DNA of 64,000 nucleotides from assembly GCA_020631895.1 (NCBI GenBank), contig JACKGR010000003.1:49382-113381 (forward strand). The letters are read 5' to 3'. The position numbers and the translations under genes were made by a program. Within the stretch, counting starts at the first letter, position 1; every line of letters begins with the position of its first letter. Shown here piece after piece: positions 25,479 to 34,848 of the stretch. This stretch comes from Candidatus Nomurabacteria bacterium (lineage in GTDB: Bacteria > Patescibacteriota > Saccharimonadia > Saccharimonadales > UBA7683). The notes below the pieces were generated by a model. That model worked only from the letters and a program-made list of their open reading frames with translations. It was not told the origin of the DNA and did not search any database.

Positions 25479-27656
25479 TTAACTCGAAGGAGGTAAAGGG
25501 AAGGTTGTGTGATCATCGTTAACAGGTGGTAGACCTTGTATCTCGCGGTTTTTATCGGCCGCTGCATCATACTGAGCCCCAAGTTGATCTAGCTTTGCTT
25601 GCCTAGCAACATCCTTCTCTGCCTGTTTTGCGGCTACATCTTGACCTGCCTCAGTCCATGAGTTTTGGCTCTGGGGCATGCCCTGCATAAATTCTGGTCC
25701 AACTTGAGGTTGAAAGCCGGCTGTTGGATCTATTGACGGCGCCGGAGGTGTTGGTGGCAACATTCCAACTTGAGAATCTGTTGGCATTGGAGGCATCGGT
25801 GGTAAAGGAGGTAGGTTGGAGCCCTGTAATGGAGATGTAGCCGGAGTAGTTGCTGGGTTATTTGGCATATTTGGTGCCTGAGGGGCTTCAGCATGTGGTT
25901 GCATAAATGCGTCTACTGGAGATGGTTCTGCTTCTAGTGCTGATTTTTGGATAGAAGCCTCCTCTTGCTTTTGACCCGCTGAAGCATCAGGAGTCATAGG
26001 GTCCATGCTAGGCAATGGCGGCAATTGAGGAGATGCAGATTCTTCCTCATGGACTGGCGGTAATTGCTGTGCACCAACCGATTGGGTTGGATTATTACTA
26101 GGATCAAATGGCAGCTCATTTGATACGTCCTCAAGCGCTGCTCTAGCTGCAGCCACAGCGTCTTCAGTTGATGAATCGCTATCATGCTCTAATATCTGGT
26201 TATTTGAATCCTTCTCGCGCCGTTCTTGATCTAATCTATCCTGTTCTGCTTGACCTGTTGTTGCATTTAAAGTTCCGCCAAAAGCAGGTTTCTGCGCCTC
26301 GTCTTTATCTGAATCCGATTGAACAATTTGTTGATCATCATAAGATGATTCAATAATATCGTGTTTAGGCAACGATGGTGGTGTTTCGGTCTGTTCATTG
26401 CTTGATCTATCTATCGGAGTCTCATCTTTGACCTCTGGCAAAGGAGGTAATTTAGGTAATTCGGGTGGCGTAGTCGCTTGTTCTGCAGATTTTGTGTCTG
26501 GTTCTTCTTGAGCCTTTTCTACTGGTTCAACCTTATCATCTTCTGTTATCTTTCCAGGCTGAGTTTTTGGTAATGAAGGTAGGTCGACTTCGGCTGGCTT
26601 CTTCACTACTGGCTCAATTGGATCCTGTGGCTTCACATTTTGAATCTTTGGCTTTTGCTCTACATCACTTGCCGACTTTTTACTCTCATTAGATGACGAT
26701 GATGCAGATTCAGACTTCTTTCTATTAGAAACGTCGGTTTTGTCCTTGACTGATTCACCTGAAGACTTGTTATCCTCGTGGTCTAACACCATTTCTGCAT
26801 CATCATGAGGCTCATCAGCTTTTTTAGTGCGAATCGATTCGCTAATCATGCCCTCTTGTCTTAGATTTGATGCAATAAGTTGCTGGTTGGCTCCGGCTGC
26901 CATTAATTGAGCTGACATAGTCATTACTTTTGGACTTGTCTTCTCGTTTGAGAATCGATTAGTTTCAGCTACAATCCCTGTCAAAAAGGCCGTGCTAATC
27001 TGTTCATCAATCAACCCACTGCCAAAAGACTCACTTATACTTACGAGCATCTCTGCAATTGAACTAGCTGACGTATCAGACCAATCAACTGATCCTAGGC
27101 TACTCTTTTTATCACTAGCATTTATTGTTAGTACTTCGGCATCGTGTAAAATTCTGCCGTGTGCCACAATTGCCTTATCGAGATCCTCTCGCTTTGATAT
27201 ACCAATAGCAATTACAACATCAACATTGTAATCACCCTGGCTAAACTGAAGGTCCTTCTCGGTAATCGTCGTTTTATAAGGAGTTATAAAGACTTTTACT
27301 ACATCGTCTTCAACTTTGTATCTTAATTTGTCGGCTTTTTCTTTATCGAGCGCAATAATAAAATCTCTGAGTGAATCGACAGACCTCTCAAATGTTTTGT
27401 CTGGGTCAAGAAAATCAATCGCTGGAGGTGTCTTGCCGCTAAAAACTGCAGTTGCATGCTTGCCGAGCTTGCCAAGCAAAAAAGTAAGACCAAGTGCAGA
27501 TGCAAGTTCGTCTACAGTTGGATTCGAACCTACAGTCACAAGCACATTTTTAGCACCATTAACTTTTTCTACAACTTGTTGTTTTACATTAGCAACTGGC
27601 TCCTCAACCTGAGGTACGATATCAGCTGGAGTTTGATTTTGCTGTTGTGGTTCCAT
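25479..27656 (-). CDS. DHH/NrnA-like protein with degenerate active site and long disordered tail
   Basis: A 725-residue protein. The first ~270 residues resemble the DHH domain of NrnA-type nanoRNases by fold-like pattern and by position just upstream of truB (TVDELASALGLTFLLGKLGK; a later VDVVIAIGIS; GIVAETNRFSN). The metal-binding His/Asp motifs are not kept: GSNPTVDEL stands where the HxxPDxD-type motif should be, and no DHH triad is visible. Residues 290-725 are a Pro/Gln/Ser/Asp/Glu-rich low-complexity tail with repeated LPPLPPMP-type stretches. It is probably a binding or scaffold protein rather than a nuclease. Confidence 0.72.
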   Translation of the reverse strand: MEPQQQNQTPADIVPQVEEPVANVKQQVVEKVNGAKNVLVTVGSNPTVDELASALGLTFLLGKLGKHATAVFSGKTPPAIDFLDPDKTFERSVDSLRDFIIALDKEKADKLRYKVEDDVVKVFITPYKTTITEKDLQFSQGDYNVDVVIAIGISKREDLDKAIVAHGRILHDAEVLTINASDKKSSLGSVDWSDTSASSIAEMLVSISESFGSGLIDEQISTAFLTGIVAETNRFSNEKTSPKVMTMSAQLMAAGANQQLIASNLRQEGMISESIRTKKADEPHDDAEMVLDHEDNKSSGESVKDKTDVSNRKKSESASSSSNESKKSASDVEQKPKIQNVKPQDPIEPVVKKPAEVDLPSLPKTQPGKITEDDKVEPVEKAQEEPDTKSAEQATTPPELPKLPPLPEVKDETPIDRSSNEQTETPPSLPKHDIIESSYDDQQIVQSDSDKDEAQKPAFGGTLNATTGQAEQDRLDQERREKDSNNQILEHDSDSSTEDAVAAARAALEDVSNELPFDPSNNPTQSVGAQQLPPVHEEESASPQLPPLPSMDPMTPDASAGQKQEEASIQKSALEAEPSPVDAFMQPHAEAPQAPNMPNNPATTPATSPLQGSNLPPLPPMPPMPTDSQVGMLPPTPPAPSIDPTAGFQPQVGPEFMQGMPQSQNSWTEAGQDVAAKQAEKDVARQAKLDQLGAQYDAAADKNREIQGLPPVNDDHTTFPLPPSS

Positions 27657-27836
27657 ATTTATTTGTTTATTTTAGTACTTTACATAACCAGTATAACTTT
27701 AAATCCAAACATGTCAACATTTCTACTACTGATACAACTCTTTACCAAATCACTAATCTAGGTTATACTAGCTTCATAGACAAACTTATAAGATAAAACG
27801 CCTCTAACTACAGAGGTAAAAGGAGCTAGATCGTAC

Positions 27837-28217
27837 ATGCCAATCATTAAATCCGCTGTAAAGCGAATGCATCAAACTGTAAAGCGCAAAGCACGCAACC
27901 AAGTAACCAAGCGAAACCTGAGAGACGAAACTAAGGCTTTTGCCGTTGCTATTGCCGCAAAAGATGCAAAAAAAGCGGGTGAAGAACTGAAAAAAGTTCA
28001 AAGCGCTCTAGATATTGCCGTTAAAAAGAATATCTTGAAGAAGAACACTGCTGCACGCAAAATGAGTCGTTTATCAGCTCAAGCTAAGGCCGCAGGTGTA
28101 AAACCTTTAGCATCTGCTAAAAAAGCAGCTCCAAAGACAGCTAAGCCTGCTGCCAAAGCACCTACTAAAAAAGCTCCTGCCAAAGCTACAACCAAAAAAC
28201 CTGCCGCAAAAAAGTAA
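27837..28217 (+). CDS. rpsT: 30S ribosomal protein S20 with Lys/Ala/Pro-rich tail
   Basis: A 126-residue S20; the family is usually near 87. The S20 core occupies residues 1-88 (MPIIKSAVKRMHQTVKRKA, KKNTAARKMSRLSAQAKA). The remaining ~38 residues are a histone-H1-like tail of KAPAK/KPAAK units that could bind RNA or DNA nonspecifically. AAAGGAG lies before the ATG, and a small hairpin (CCTCT/AGAGG, about 27801-27816) sits just upstream in the leader, possibly for autoregulation. TATACT near 27765 marks the likely promoter. Confidence 0.93.
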   Translation: MPIIKSAVKRMHQTVKRKARNQVTKRNLRDETKAFAVAIAAKDAKKAGEELKKVQSALDIAVKKNILKKNTAARKMSRLSAQAKAAGVKPLASAKKAAPKTAKPAAKAPTKKAPAKATTKKPAAKK

Positions 28218-28236
28218 TTTCTTTTTAGATTAACAG

Positions 28237-29151
28237 TTACAGACTTAAGAGTGTTTGCTCGAGGGCTCGCCAGGGGTCATAGGCATTAGATTTTAGTGTT
28301 AGATCTAAGTTAGCAACCGTATCGACAATTCTCCTTAACCTACTTGTATTGCTTTTTGTGGCCAGCCTTTTGGTTTTTGAAACTACATAAGGATTTATCT
28401 TATGAATCTTAGAAATTTCAGATTCATGTAGTCCGTTAGCTGTCTGAACAACAGCTAAAATATGTGTCTGCCAAATCAGCATCGATGCAATCTGGAACGG
28501 ATCCTCATGAACAGCCTCTAGCGCTAAAAGTTTACTGACCGCTTTAGTGCTTTGATCACTCATCGCCAGCTCGAGCAACTCAAAGATTGTATCGCTAGTG
28601 TTTCGCTCAACAAGAAGTTCGATGCTCTCTTTAGCAATAGTTAAGTCGTAAGCCAAAAGTTTTTGAATCTCATTGCTTAGTCTAGTTTGGTCTGGTCCGC
28701 AATATTCATATAACAGTCTTGCATTTGCAGAATCAATTTCTCCATCACTTGTTTTTACTTCTGATTGAATCCAGCTTACTAGCTCAGACTCTCCTAGATT
28801 CCCAAATTCCTTAAACTGGGTTTCTTTTTTTAGTGTTTTATATAGAGATGTCCTTTTGTCGAGATTTGGCTCAATCAAAACTACAGTAACCTCATCCGAT
28901 ACCGTTTTTATCTGGTTTAAAAGAAAATCGATCACCTCTTTTGCCTCAACGAGGCCTCGGATTACGACCATCCTGTTAGAGGAGAATAAAGACACCCCAC
29001 CAAATGCATTTGTGATTAGTTCAGGAGTTAACTGATCACCGGTGTAGTTCTCAATCCCATCGTCACTATACTTTGTCATGAAATCAGATTTGATCTGGCT
29101 TAAAAAAGATCCAAGTTCAAAACTATTTGTACCAGTTAATGTATAGACCAT
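28237..29151 (-). CDS. holA: DNA polymerase III delta subunit
   Basis: A 304-residue clamp-loader delta subunit with the N-terminal AAA+-like domain lacking a P-loop (MVYTLTGTNSFELGSFLSQI), a middle lid domain (VSWIQSEVKTSDGEIDSANA), and the C-terminal collar helices. It opens the beta clamp. A GGGGTGA Shine-Dalgarno precedes the ATG. It is divergent from nothing and convergent with rpsT across a 19-bp gap. Confidence 0.9.
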   Translation of the reverse strand: MVYTLTGTNSFELGSFLSQIKSDFMTKYSDDGIENYTGDQLTPELITNAFGGVSLFSSNRMVVIRGLVEAKEVIDFLLNQIKTVSDEVTVVLIEPNLDKRTSLYKTLKKETQFKEFGNLGESELVSWIQSEVKTSDGEIDSANARLLYEYCGPDQTRLSNEIQKLLAYDLTIAKESIELLVERNTSDTIFELLELAMSDQSTKAVSKLLALEAVHEDPFQIASMLIWQTHILAVVQTANGLHESEISKIHKINPYVVSKTKRLATKSNTSRLRRIVDTVANLDLTLKSNAYDPWRALEQTLLSL

Positions 29152-29183
29152 CTTTAATCACCCCTTTTTCTGTAATAAGTATA

Positions 29184-30068
29184 TCAGGGCGCAGAAGTTT
29201 TTATCTTCTGACACTTCGGACAAATATGAGTACCCCTACCAGCCACACGAATTTTTACAATAAGTGTATCTGGATGTCTTGAGCATGGCATACCTTCTTT
29301 TCTAAACACCCGAGCAAAGTCAATATAGCTGCCTCTTTTACCCTCGGCATTAACGTAATTTCTATCTGTTGAACCACCTTTTTCTATTGAAAGTCTGAGC
29401 ACAAATTGTATCTCTCTGAATAAAATTTGTATCTTAGTTTTTGAAACATATTTAACCAGTGTAGATGGATGAATTTTTGCGCCCCAAAGTGACTCGTCTG
29501 CATAAATATTGCCGATTCCTGCAAGCACTGTTTGATCCAATATTGCCGCTTTAATACAAGTATTCTTTCTGCGCTGGAGTCGCTGAAAAAGTATCTCGGC
29601 AGTAAAATCATCCTCAAGTGGCTCTGGGCCTACCTTCTTCATAAAATCTATATTAGGTACTTCAATAGTTGGTAGAAGTCTCATCCAACCAAACTTTCTT
29701 TGATCGTTGAAGAATAGAGTGGCTCCGTTATCCAACTCTATTTGAACCCTGGTGGACCTATCTGGTAACTTGCCGATTAAAGAATCATTAGGATGGCCAG
29801 CGCCAAAATTCTTAGCTCCACGATAAACGAGCTGCCCGGTCATCTTAAGATGTATTACGAGTGTATATTTGGTATCCAGGTCTATCATTAAGACTTTTGC
29901 GCGCCTTCTAACATCAACGACTTTCGCGCCAATCAAAAACTGAGACACATCACCCGGGCTATTCGGAAAGCCCTTTAGTGTATCATGTTCCTGACTAACT
30001 ATTTTGTGCCCGACCAGTAACTGCTTTAAACCAGCGCGGACAGTCTCAACCTCAGGTAACTCTGGCAT
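29184..30068 (-). CDS. mutM: Formamidopyrimidine-DNA glycosylase
   Basis: A 294-residue Fpg/MutM that removes 8-oxoguanine and nicks DNA. It begins MPELPEVETV, giving the catalytic Pro2 and Glu3, with the Lys of HLKMTGQL, a helix-two-turn-helix region (QTVLAGIGNIYADE), and a C-terminal zinc finger with C-SR-H and CPKC, i.e. one Cys replaced by His, which can still bind zinc. TATACT at 30075-30080 (minus strand) is six bases before the ATG, so the mRNA is probably leaderless. Confidence 0.96.
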   Translation of the reverse strand: MPELPEVETVRAGLKQLLVGHKIVSQEHDTLKGFPNSPGDVSQFLIGAKVVDVRRRAKVLMIDLDTKYTLVIHLKMTGQLVYRGAKNFGAGHPNDSLIGKLPDRSTRVQIELDNGATLFFNDQRKFGWMRLLPTIEVPNIDFMKKVGPEPLEDDFTAEILFQRLQRRKNTCIKAAILDQTVLAGIGNIYADESLWGAKIHPSTLVKYVSKTKIQILFREIQFVLRLSIEKGGSTDRNYVNAEGKRGSYIDFARVFRKEGMPCSRHPDTLIVKIRVAGRGTHICPKCQKIKTSAP

Positions 30069-30093
30069 ACACTCAGTATACTAGATATCATTA

Positions 30094-30336
30094 TCACTTC
30101 TCTGCAGATACTATTAGACCAACGTCATCTAGCCCTTCTGGTTTTATTACAAGGTTTGTACACGCTCTCGCACCACATTCAGGCGCAACCATTAACTGCT
30201 CTGAGGAGAGGACCCAATCTCGATAATCTCGAGCATCTTCCCCACCATCTCTTACCCCAATAGCTGTTGCTATTTCCGGGGAACCGTTACCAGTTACAAA
30301 TATTCCCAGCGGGCTTCTTAAGTCGAAATATGCCAA
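30094..30336 (-). CDS. Small hypothetical protein, orphan
   Basis: An 80-residue soluble protein with three cysteines spread over the C-terminal half (CGARACTN), not recognised. It has its own consensus promoter and a 47-base A-rich leader with AAAAAGG. It belongs to the set of orphan single-gene units with TTGACA promoters. Confidence 0.6.
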   Translation of the reverse strand: MAYFDLRSPLGIFVTGNGSPEIATAIGVRDGGEDARDYRDWVLSSEQLMVAPECGARACTNLVIKPEGLDDVGLIVSAEK

Positions 30337-30383
30337 AACAAATGCCTTTTTATTTTTATGTTAATATTTGCACCTCTACATCC

Positions 30384-30412
30384 GTTATAACGCTTGTGTT
30401 AGTAAGTGTCAA
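30384..30412 (-). promoter_or_regulatory. Sigma-70 promoter of the 30094-30336 gene
   Basis: Read on the minus strand: TTGACA (30412-30407), 17-bp spacer, TATAAC (30389-30384). Confidence 0.82.
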
Positions 30413-30492
30413 CAGCTGTTTCGCATAGTATTCTTTTGGCAATTTCTTAACAGATGACTTAATAGAATAACTGCGTAAATTATCACAAAACT

Positions 30493-31065
30493 TTAGAAAT
30501 TAATTTTTACATCAAGCTTGCTTAATTCAGCGACTAGTTGATTCACATTTTTAAAACAAATTGCATTTAAACCCGCTGACTTGGCGCCATCGCAATTGAC
30601 TTCCCTATCATCAATAAACACCGCCTCGTTTGCCTCAATACCCGTGTTATTTAAATGAATCTCAAAGATTTCTTTTGATGGCTTCACGGATCCAACCTTA
30701 AACGAAAGTGTTTGCTCGGTAAATATATCCAGATATCCTGTTGGAAAATAATGCTCGAGTGGTGAGCCAACATTTGAGATGATACCTAGAGAATATTGCT
30801 TACTTAGTTTTTTCGCAAAATCAAAAACCTCCTCGTTTGGATGCAAACTTGTAGTGATCATCTTGTGCACAATCGCTTTATCAACTCCCGTAATATCTGA
30901 GACTCTTTGCAAAAATTCCTGATAAGACATTATACCTTTATCAGCAAGTTCGTTGGCAGCGTGCAAATCATCCATCATTTTAGGCTTTGCATACTTTTTA
31001 TAAAATGCCATCCAGCCGTCTTGACTCAATACCCCAAAACAATCAAAAATAATCTCTTTAATCAT
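30493..31065 (-). CDS. HAD-superfamily hydrolase
   Basis: A 190-residue HAD phosphatase of the YihX / epoxide-hydrolase-like type. Motif I is FDCFGVLS (the nucleophile Asp is present, while the usual second Asp of DxD is replaced by a Phe-Gly arrangement typical of this subfamily), motif II is GIISNVGSP, motif III includes KPSKEIFE, and motif IV is VFIDDREVN. The substrate is unknown. TACAAT at 31072-31077 (minus strand) is six bases before the ATG; probably leaderless. Confidence 0.88.
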   Translation of the reverse strand: MIKEIIFDCFGVLSQDGWMAFYKKYAKPKMMDDLHAANELADKGIMSYQEFLQRVSDITGVDKAIVHKMITTSLHPNEEVFDFAKKLSKQYSLGIISNVGSPLEHYFPTGYLDIFTEQTLSFKVGSVKPSKEIFEIHLNNTGIEANEAVFIDDREVNCDGAKSAGLNAICFKNVNQLVAELSKLDVKINF

Positions 31066-31086
31066 TGGCCCATTGTATCAAAAAAA

Positions 31087-32049
31087 TTAAGCCGCTTGTT
31101 CTGCGCGGGGATGACGCAGATAGTGGGTTAGATCAGGGTTACCCAAACGATCCAATATTTGAGGTTCTATTATGACTAATATATCAGAGGCAAAATCATC
31201 AGCAGCCCTCTCTGATGTCATTGCCCTATGAGCTTTATTTGTCATCTTAAATAAGTCTTCAAGACTATCAACTCCGTATGCGCTACTAACCGCAGGCCAA
31301 TTATCTCTTATATATTTACCGTTAGGTGTTGAAGGATCCATAAGATCAGATGTACGCGCACCCTTCAGCGGCAACTTAGATCTCTCCGCCTTCTGTCGTT
31401 GTTTTAACTCGTCTGACCGGCCTTCGTAATCCATAAACTCTCTTATGTGCCCAAGTTCATGCAAAAAAACAAAGACGTGCAGTTGTGCAGGAGTCAGCTC
31501 AGCTGGGTCTAAATACAACTTTTCAGCTATCATTTCTCGAAGGCCCGGGACTCTATCCAGTGTGTCCTTCATAAGCTTAAGACTACCCTCGGTATCGGCT
31601 AGCCTAACATGTATCTCATATTTTCCAGAATCGCTAAATTCTGAGTCCGCAGAACGAGCGAAGGCTGAACTCCGCTTGCCGTACTTTGCTTCATCTAGTG
31701 GGACAATAACTACGTCGGCTAGTCTATGATCCTGCTTGACGGCCTCGGTATATGCATCAACAAAAATGACACCAAGTTCGGAATTAACTAGGAGATCGTA
31801 ATTTTTATCAAATTGCGACTTCTCTGTTTCAGGACTTCTTCTCATTGCATCGCTACTACCTGTAGGCTCTAAACCTCTTGACTCATCACGAATCCATCCT
31901 TTTCCATCAGGAGACTCAACCCAACCCTCTATTGATACTACGTTATCAGTACCAAGTTCCTCTTGAGTATCACTAGAGCCTGATTCTGCTAAGCCTAGGT
32001 TATCTGTGGTAATTTCTGGAGAAGAACTTATTTTTGGTGATTTTTCCAT
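31087..32049 (-). CDS. Putative zinc metallopeptidase (HELGH; M78-like signature)
   Basis: A 320-residue protein: a disordered Ser/Glu/Gly-rich first ~90 residues, then a folded domain with the zincin motif HELGH at 197-201 and a downstream ERAADDFA segment with Glu280. HELGH followed by E..A..FA recalls M78 (ImmA/IrrE-type) peptidases, though the ~80-residue spacing is longer than usual. No signal peptide is seen, so a cytoplasmic or nonclassically exported role is likely. It is driven by a TTGACA promoter. The substrate is unknown; an anti-repressor protease or an effector are both possible. Confidence 0.72.
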   Translation of the reverse strand: MEKSPKISSSPEITTDNLGLAESGSSDTQEELGTDNVVSIEGWVESPDGKGWIRDESRGLEPTGSSDAMRRSPETEKSQFDKNYDLLVNSELGVIFVDAYTEAVKQDHRLADVVIVPLDEAKYGKRSSAFARSADSEFSDSGKYEIHVRLADTEGSLKLMKDTLDRVPGLREMIAEKLYLDPAELTPAQLHVFVFLHELGHIREFMDYEGRSDELKQRQKAERSKLPLKGARTSDLMDPSTPNGKYIRDNWPAVSSAYGVDSLEDLFKMTNKAHRAMTSERAADDFASDILVIIEPQILDRLGNPDLTHYLRHPRAEQAA

Positions 32050-32077
32050 ATTTTTGTTTAATGATTTTTGTAGCTTT

Positions 32078-32106
32078 ATTTAAGCATAATACAGCTCTAT
32101 TGTCAA
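32078..32106 (-). promoter_or_regulatory. Sigma-70 promoter of the 31087-32049 gene
   Basis: Read on the minus strand: TTGACA (32106-32101), 17-bp spacer, TTAAAT (32083-32078). The -10 is weak, the -35 perfect. Confidence 0.68.
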
Positions 32107-32122
32107 TATGATACAGTGTCCG

Positions 32123-34768
32123 CTATAGATCGCCCCAGGTTTTGCCGGATTTTACGTCTACTTTAAGTTTAACCGGGAGCTTGGTGTAAATATTCTCCAT
32201 GGTTGAAACTAAGATCTTCTCAACTTCTTCTACTTGAGAAGTTTTGCACTCTACCATGATTGAATCATGAATCTGAAGGAGTTGCTTGGCTCCATTTGGA
32301 ATCACCTCATCAACTTTAATCATGGCCATCTTCATCAAGTCGGCCTCAGTCCCCTGTATCGGCATGTTCATGGCAGCTCTCTCGGCTGAAGATCTTACGA
32401 TAAAATTGCTAGAATGAATATCTGGCATCGGTCTTCTTCTACCAAAAATAGTCTCGACATAGCCTTGTTTTTTAGCAAGTTCAATTAGACCGGCTGTGTA
32501 GTCAAACAGCGGCTTTCGAAGCTCTTTATACTTCTCCAAAAACTCTTTTGCCTCAACTAAACTCATCCCGGTTGCAACAGCTAAACCATGGGTACTCATT
32601 CCATAGAGAATTCCAAAATTAATCACTTTGGCGTGACGACGTTGCTCGGGCAGTACCTCATGTGGTTTGATTCCATAAATTTGCGCTGCGGTCTCTGTAT
32701 GAATATCAGCATCTTGGTTGAAAAGCTCAACTAGCTCCTTATCACCTGCCATTGCCGCCGCAAGTCGAAGCTCAAACTGAGAGTAGTCCGCACTAACAAA
32801 AGAGTTGCCTTCACCTGCAACAAAAGCATCGCGAATTTTTTTACCAATTTCGGTCCGTACTGGGATGTTCTGCAAATTAGGATCTGCCGAAGACAAGCGT
32901 CCGGTTTGAGCAATTGTCAGTCTGAAATCTGTATGTAGTCGTGAATTCTCGTCAACAAGTTTCGGTAGAGCGTCGACATAAGTTGATTTAAGCTTTGTAT
33001 ATTCACGATACTGAGTAATAAGATTGATTATCGGATAATCCCATCTCAGCTTATCGAGTTCACCTACCGCAGTTGAGTAGGCCGTCTTGCCTTTTTTTAT
33101 TCCATTTGTTGGAATCCCCATATCCTCAAAAAGCACTTTGGACAGTTGTGCAGGCGAGCTAATGTTGAACTCTTGATCGGCGTGACCATATATCTCCTGC
33201 TCAACATCAGAAATAATTCCCTCAAACTCTACACTCATCTTCTTTAGATACTCGGTGTCTAATTTAATCCCTTCATACTCCATTCTCGCTAGAACGTGAA
33301 CAATTCTCCACTCAATATCATGTGCAACTTTCTCAAGTTTAGGATACTTAGCTAGGTCATCGCGTTGAAACTTTGTCAGTGACCATATTCCGTTAACGAT
33401 TTGCGGAGCAAACTCTACAAACTCATCGTCAGAAGCACTATCAATTCCGGCACCACTTCCAAATGCTTTGTGCATCAAATCCCCAAGCTCCTGACTTCTC
33501 AGTAGTGGATTTAATAAAAATGCACCAAGATGTACATCGTGGGCTACTTTAGGCAGTGGAACTCCAAGATTAATCAGAACTTTTAGCATGTGTTTTGTAT
33601 CGTGCCCAACCAAACCCATGCCTTTAAGACTTTTAATCAACCATTGTCCTAGATCTTTTGCCGAAAGTTTGTCACCAAGACTAATAGTGTAAGATGATTT
33701 GTTGTCGCTCGATACAATCAAATACTTTAATCCTTTGCCGTGTGCTCCAGTACACCTGGCGTGAAGCAATAGTTCGTGTCCTGAAATACTAGGGAGTTTT
33801 TCAACATCCGATATCTGGACATTTTTGACAGAACTATGCGGCTGGGCTTGCTTGGTGAAATCATGCGCTGAAGAGCCATCACCCCTGTCTTTAAGATAAT
33901 CCGGGAGTTGTCGAATTAAAGTTCTAAACTCTAACTTCTCTAGAAGATCCTTGAGAGCTTTAACATCGATTTTACTTCCATCCAGCTCACTCTCATTAAA
34001 CTCAACTGGAGCATCAGCCCATAAATGAGCTAACTTTTTACTCATGTATGCTGAATCTTTTCCGGCCTCTAACTTTTTGGCAGTGGTATCTTTAATGAGT
34101 GCAATATTCTCGTAAATTCCATCCATAGTATCATATTTTTTTAGAAGCTCGAGGGCTGTTTTTTCACCAATTCCAGGTACACCAGGGATATTATCTGAGC
34201 TATCACCTTTTAGGCTTTTTAAATCCAAAAACTGATCAACTCTAATCCCATATTTTGCCTCAAAGCTTTCTGGATGGAATCTTTCTATGTTAGTCAGGCC
34301 TTTCTTAAGAATATAGACATGCGTTAAATCACTTATTGCCTGGAGCGCATCAAGATCACTTGTAACGAGTTCAGTTTCAACACCCTTTTCATCGGCCTGT
34401 CGTGCTAGTGAAGCCATTATGTCATCCGCCTCATAATCATCTAGTTCATACAGTGGCCAACCCAAGGCCTCGAGCAGCTCATGCAAAATCGGAATCTGCG
34501 CATAAAAATCAGCTGGCGGTGGTTTTCTACCGGCTTTATATTTTGGATAAATCTCTAGTCTTTTTCTTATATTTGTTTTTGGTTTATCCCAAGCAACTGC
34601 TACATAATCTGGCTTGAGTTGTTTCATAAGTTGAATCGCTAAAGTTGCAAAACCATATACTCCACCAGTTGGAGTTCCATCTGCGGAAGTTAAATTTGGC
34701 ATTGCATAATAGCCTCGATAAAATACCGATTTGCCGTCAATTATTGCGAGTTTCTTTCGCACACTCAT
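32123..34768 (-). CDS. polA: DNA polymerase I
   Basis: An 881-residue Pol I. The N-terminal 5'-3' exonuclease/flap domain (1-290) starts with DGKSVFYRGYYAMP and keeps the metal-binding EADDIMA and KGDSSDNIPG motifs. The middle domain lacks the DxE motif of a proofreading exonuclease (LLLHARCTG stands in that region). The polymerase domain has motif A DYSQFELRLAA (near 659), motif B RRHAKVINFGILYGM and motif C QIHDSIMVE, where HDE is changed to HDS. The start region has been rebuilt by a small inserted element. Confidence 0.96.
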   Translation of the reverse strand: MSVRKKLAIIDGKSVFYRGYYAMPNLTSADGTPTGGVYGFATLAIQLMKQLKPDYVAVAWDKPKTNIRKRLEIYPKYKAGRKPPPADFYAQIPILHELLEALGWPLYELDDYEADDIMASLARQADEKGVETELVTSDLDALQAISDLTHVYILKKGLTNIERFHPESFEAKYGIRVDQFLDLKSLKGDSSDNIPGVPGIGEKTALELLKKYDTMDGIYENIALIKDTTAKKLEAGKDSAYMSKKLAHLWADAPVEFNESELDGSKIDVKALKDLLEKLEFRTLIRQLPDYLKDRGDGSSAHDFTKQAQPHSSVKNVQISDVEKLPSISGHELLLHARCTGAHGKGLKYLIVSSDNKSSYTISLGDKLSAKDLGQWLIKSLKGMGLVGHDTKHMLKVLINLGVPLPKVAHDVHLGAFLLNPLLRSQELGDLMHKAFGSGAGIDSASDDEFVEFAPQIVNGIWSLTKFQRDDLAKYPKLEKVAHDIEWRIVHVLARMEYEGIKLDTEYLKKMSVEFEGIISDVEQEIYGHADQEFNISSPAQLSKVLFEDMGIPTNGIKKGKTAYSTAVGELDKLRWDYPIINLITQYREYTKLKSTYVDALPKLVDENSRLHTDFRLTIAQTGRLSSADPNLQNIPVRTEIGKKIRDAFVAGEGNSFVSADYSQFELRLAAAMAGDKELVELFNQDADIHTETAAQIYGIKPHEVLPEQRRHAKVINFGILYGMSTHGLAVATGMSLVEAKEFLEKYKELRKPLFDYTAGLIELAKKQGYVETIFGRRRPMPDIHSSNFIVRSSAERAAMNMPIQGTEADLMKMAMIKVDEVIPNGAKQLLQIHDSIMVECKTSQVEEVEKILVSTMENIYTKLPVKLKVDVKSGKTWGDL

Positions 34769-34848
34769 CCCGTTAGAAATCCCTTCGAATTTTCGTATTG
34801 GCCTTTTTTTCGATAGAGTTTCCCGCCGAAATTTCTAACGGGACTCAT
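34763..34848. mobile_element. MITE-like element with target duplication at the polA start codon
   Basis: A 74-bp element (34769-34842) has perfect 12-bp terminal inverted repeats, CCCGTTAGAAAT and ATTTCTAACGGG, and is flanked on both sides by ACTCAT (34763-34768 and 34843-34848), a 6-bp target site duplication. On the minus strand that duplication is ATGAGT, the first two codons of polA. TATAAT lies six bases before the upstream ATG (34855-34860). The upstream ATG opens a 27-codon frame (beginning MSPVRNF, ending GFLTG) whose TGA overlaps the downstream polA ATG as ATGA. Confidence 0.8.
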
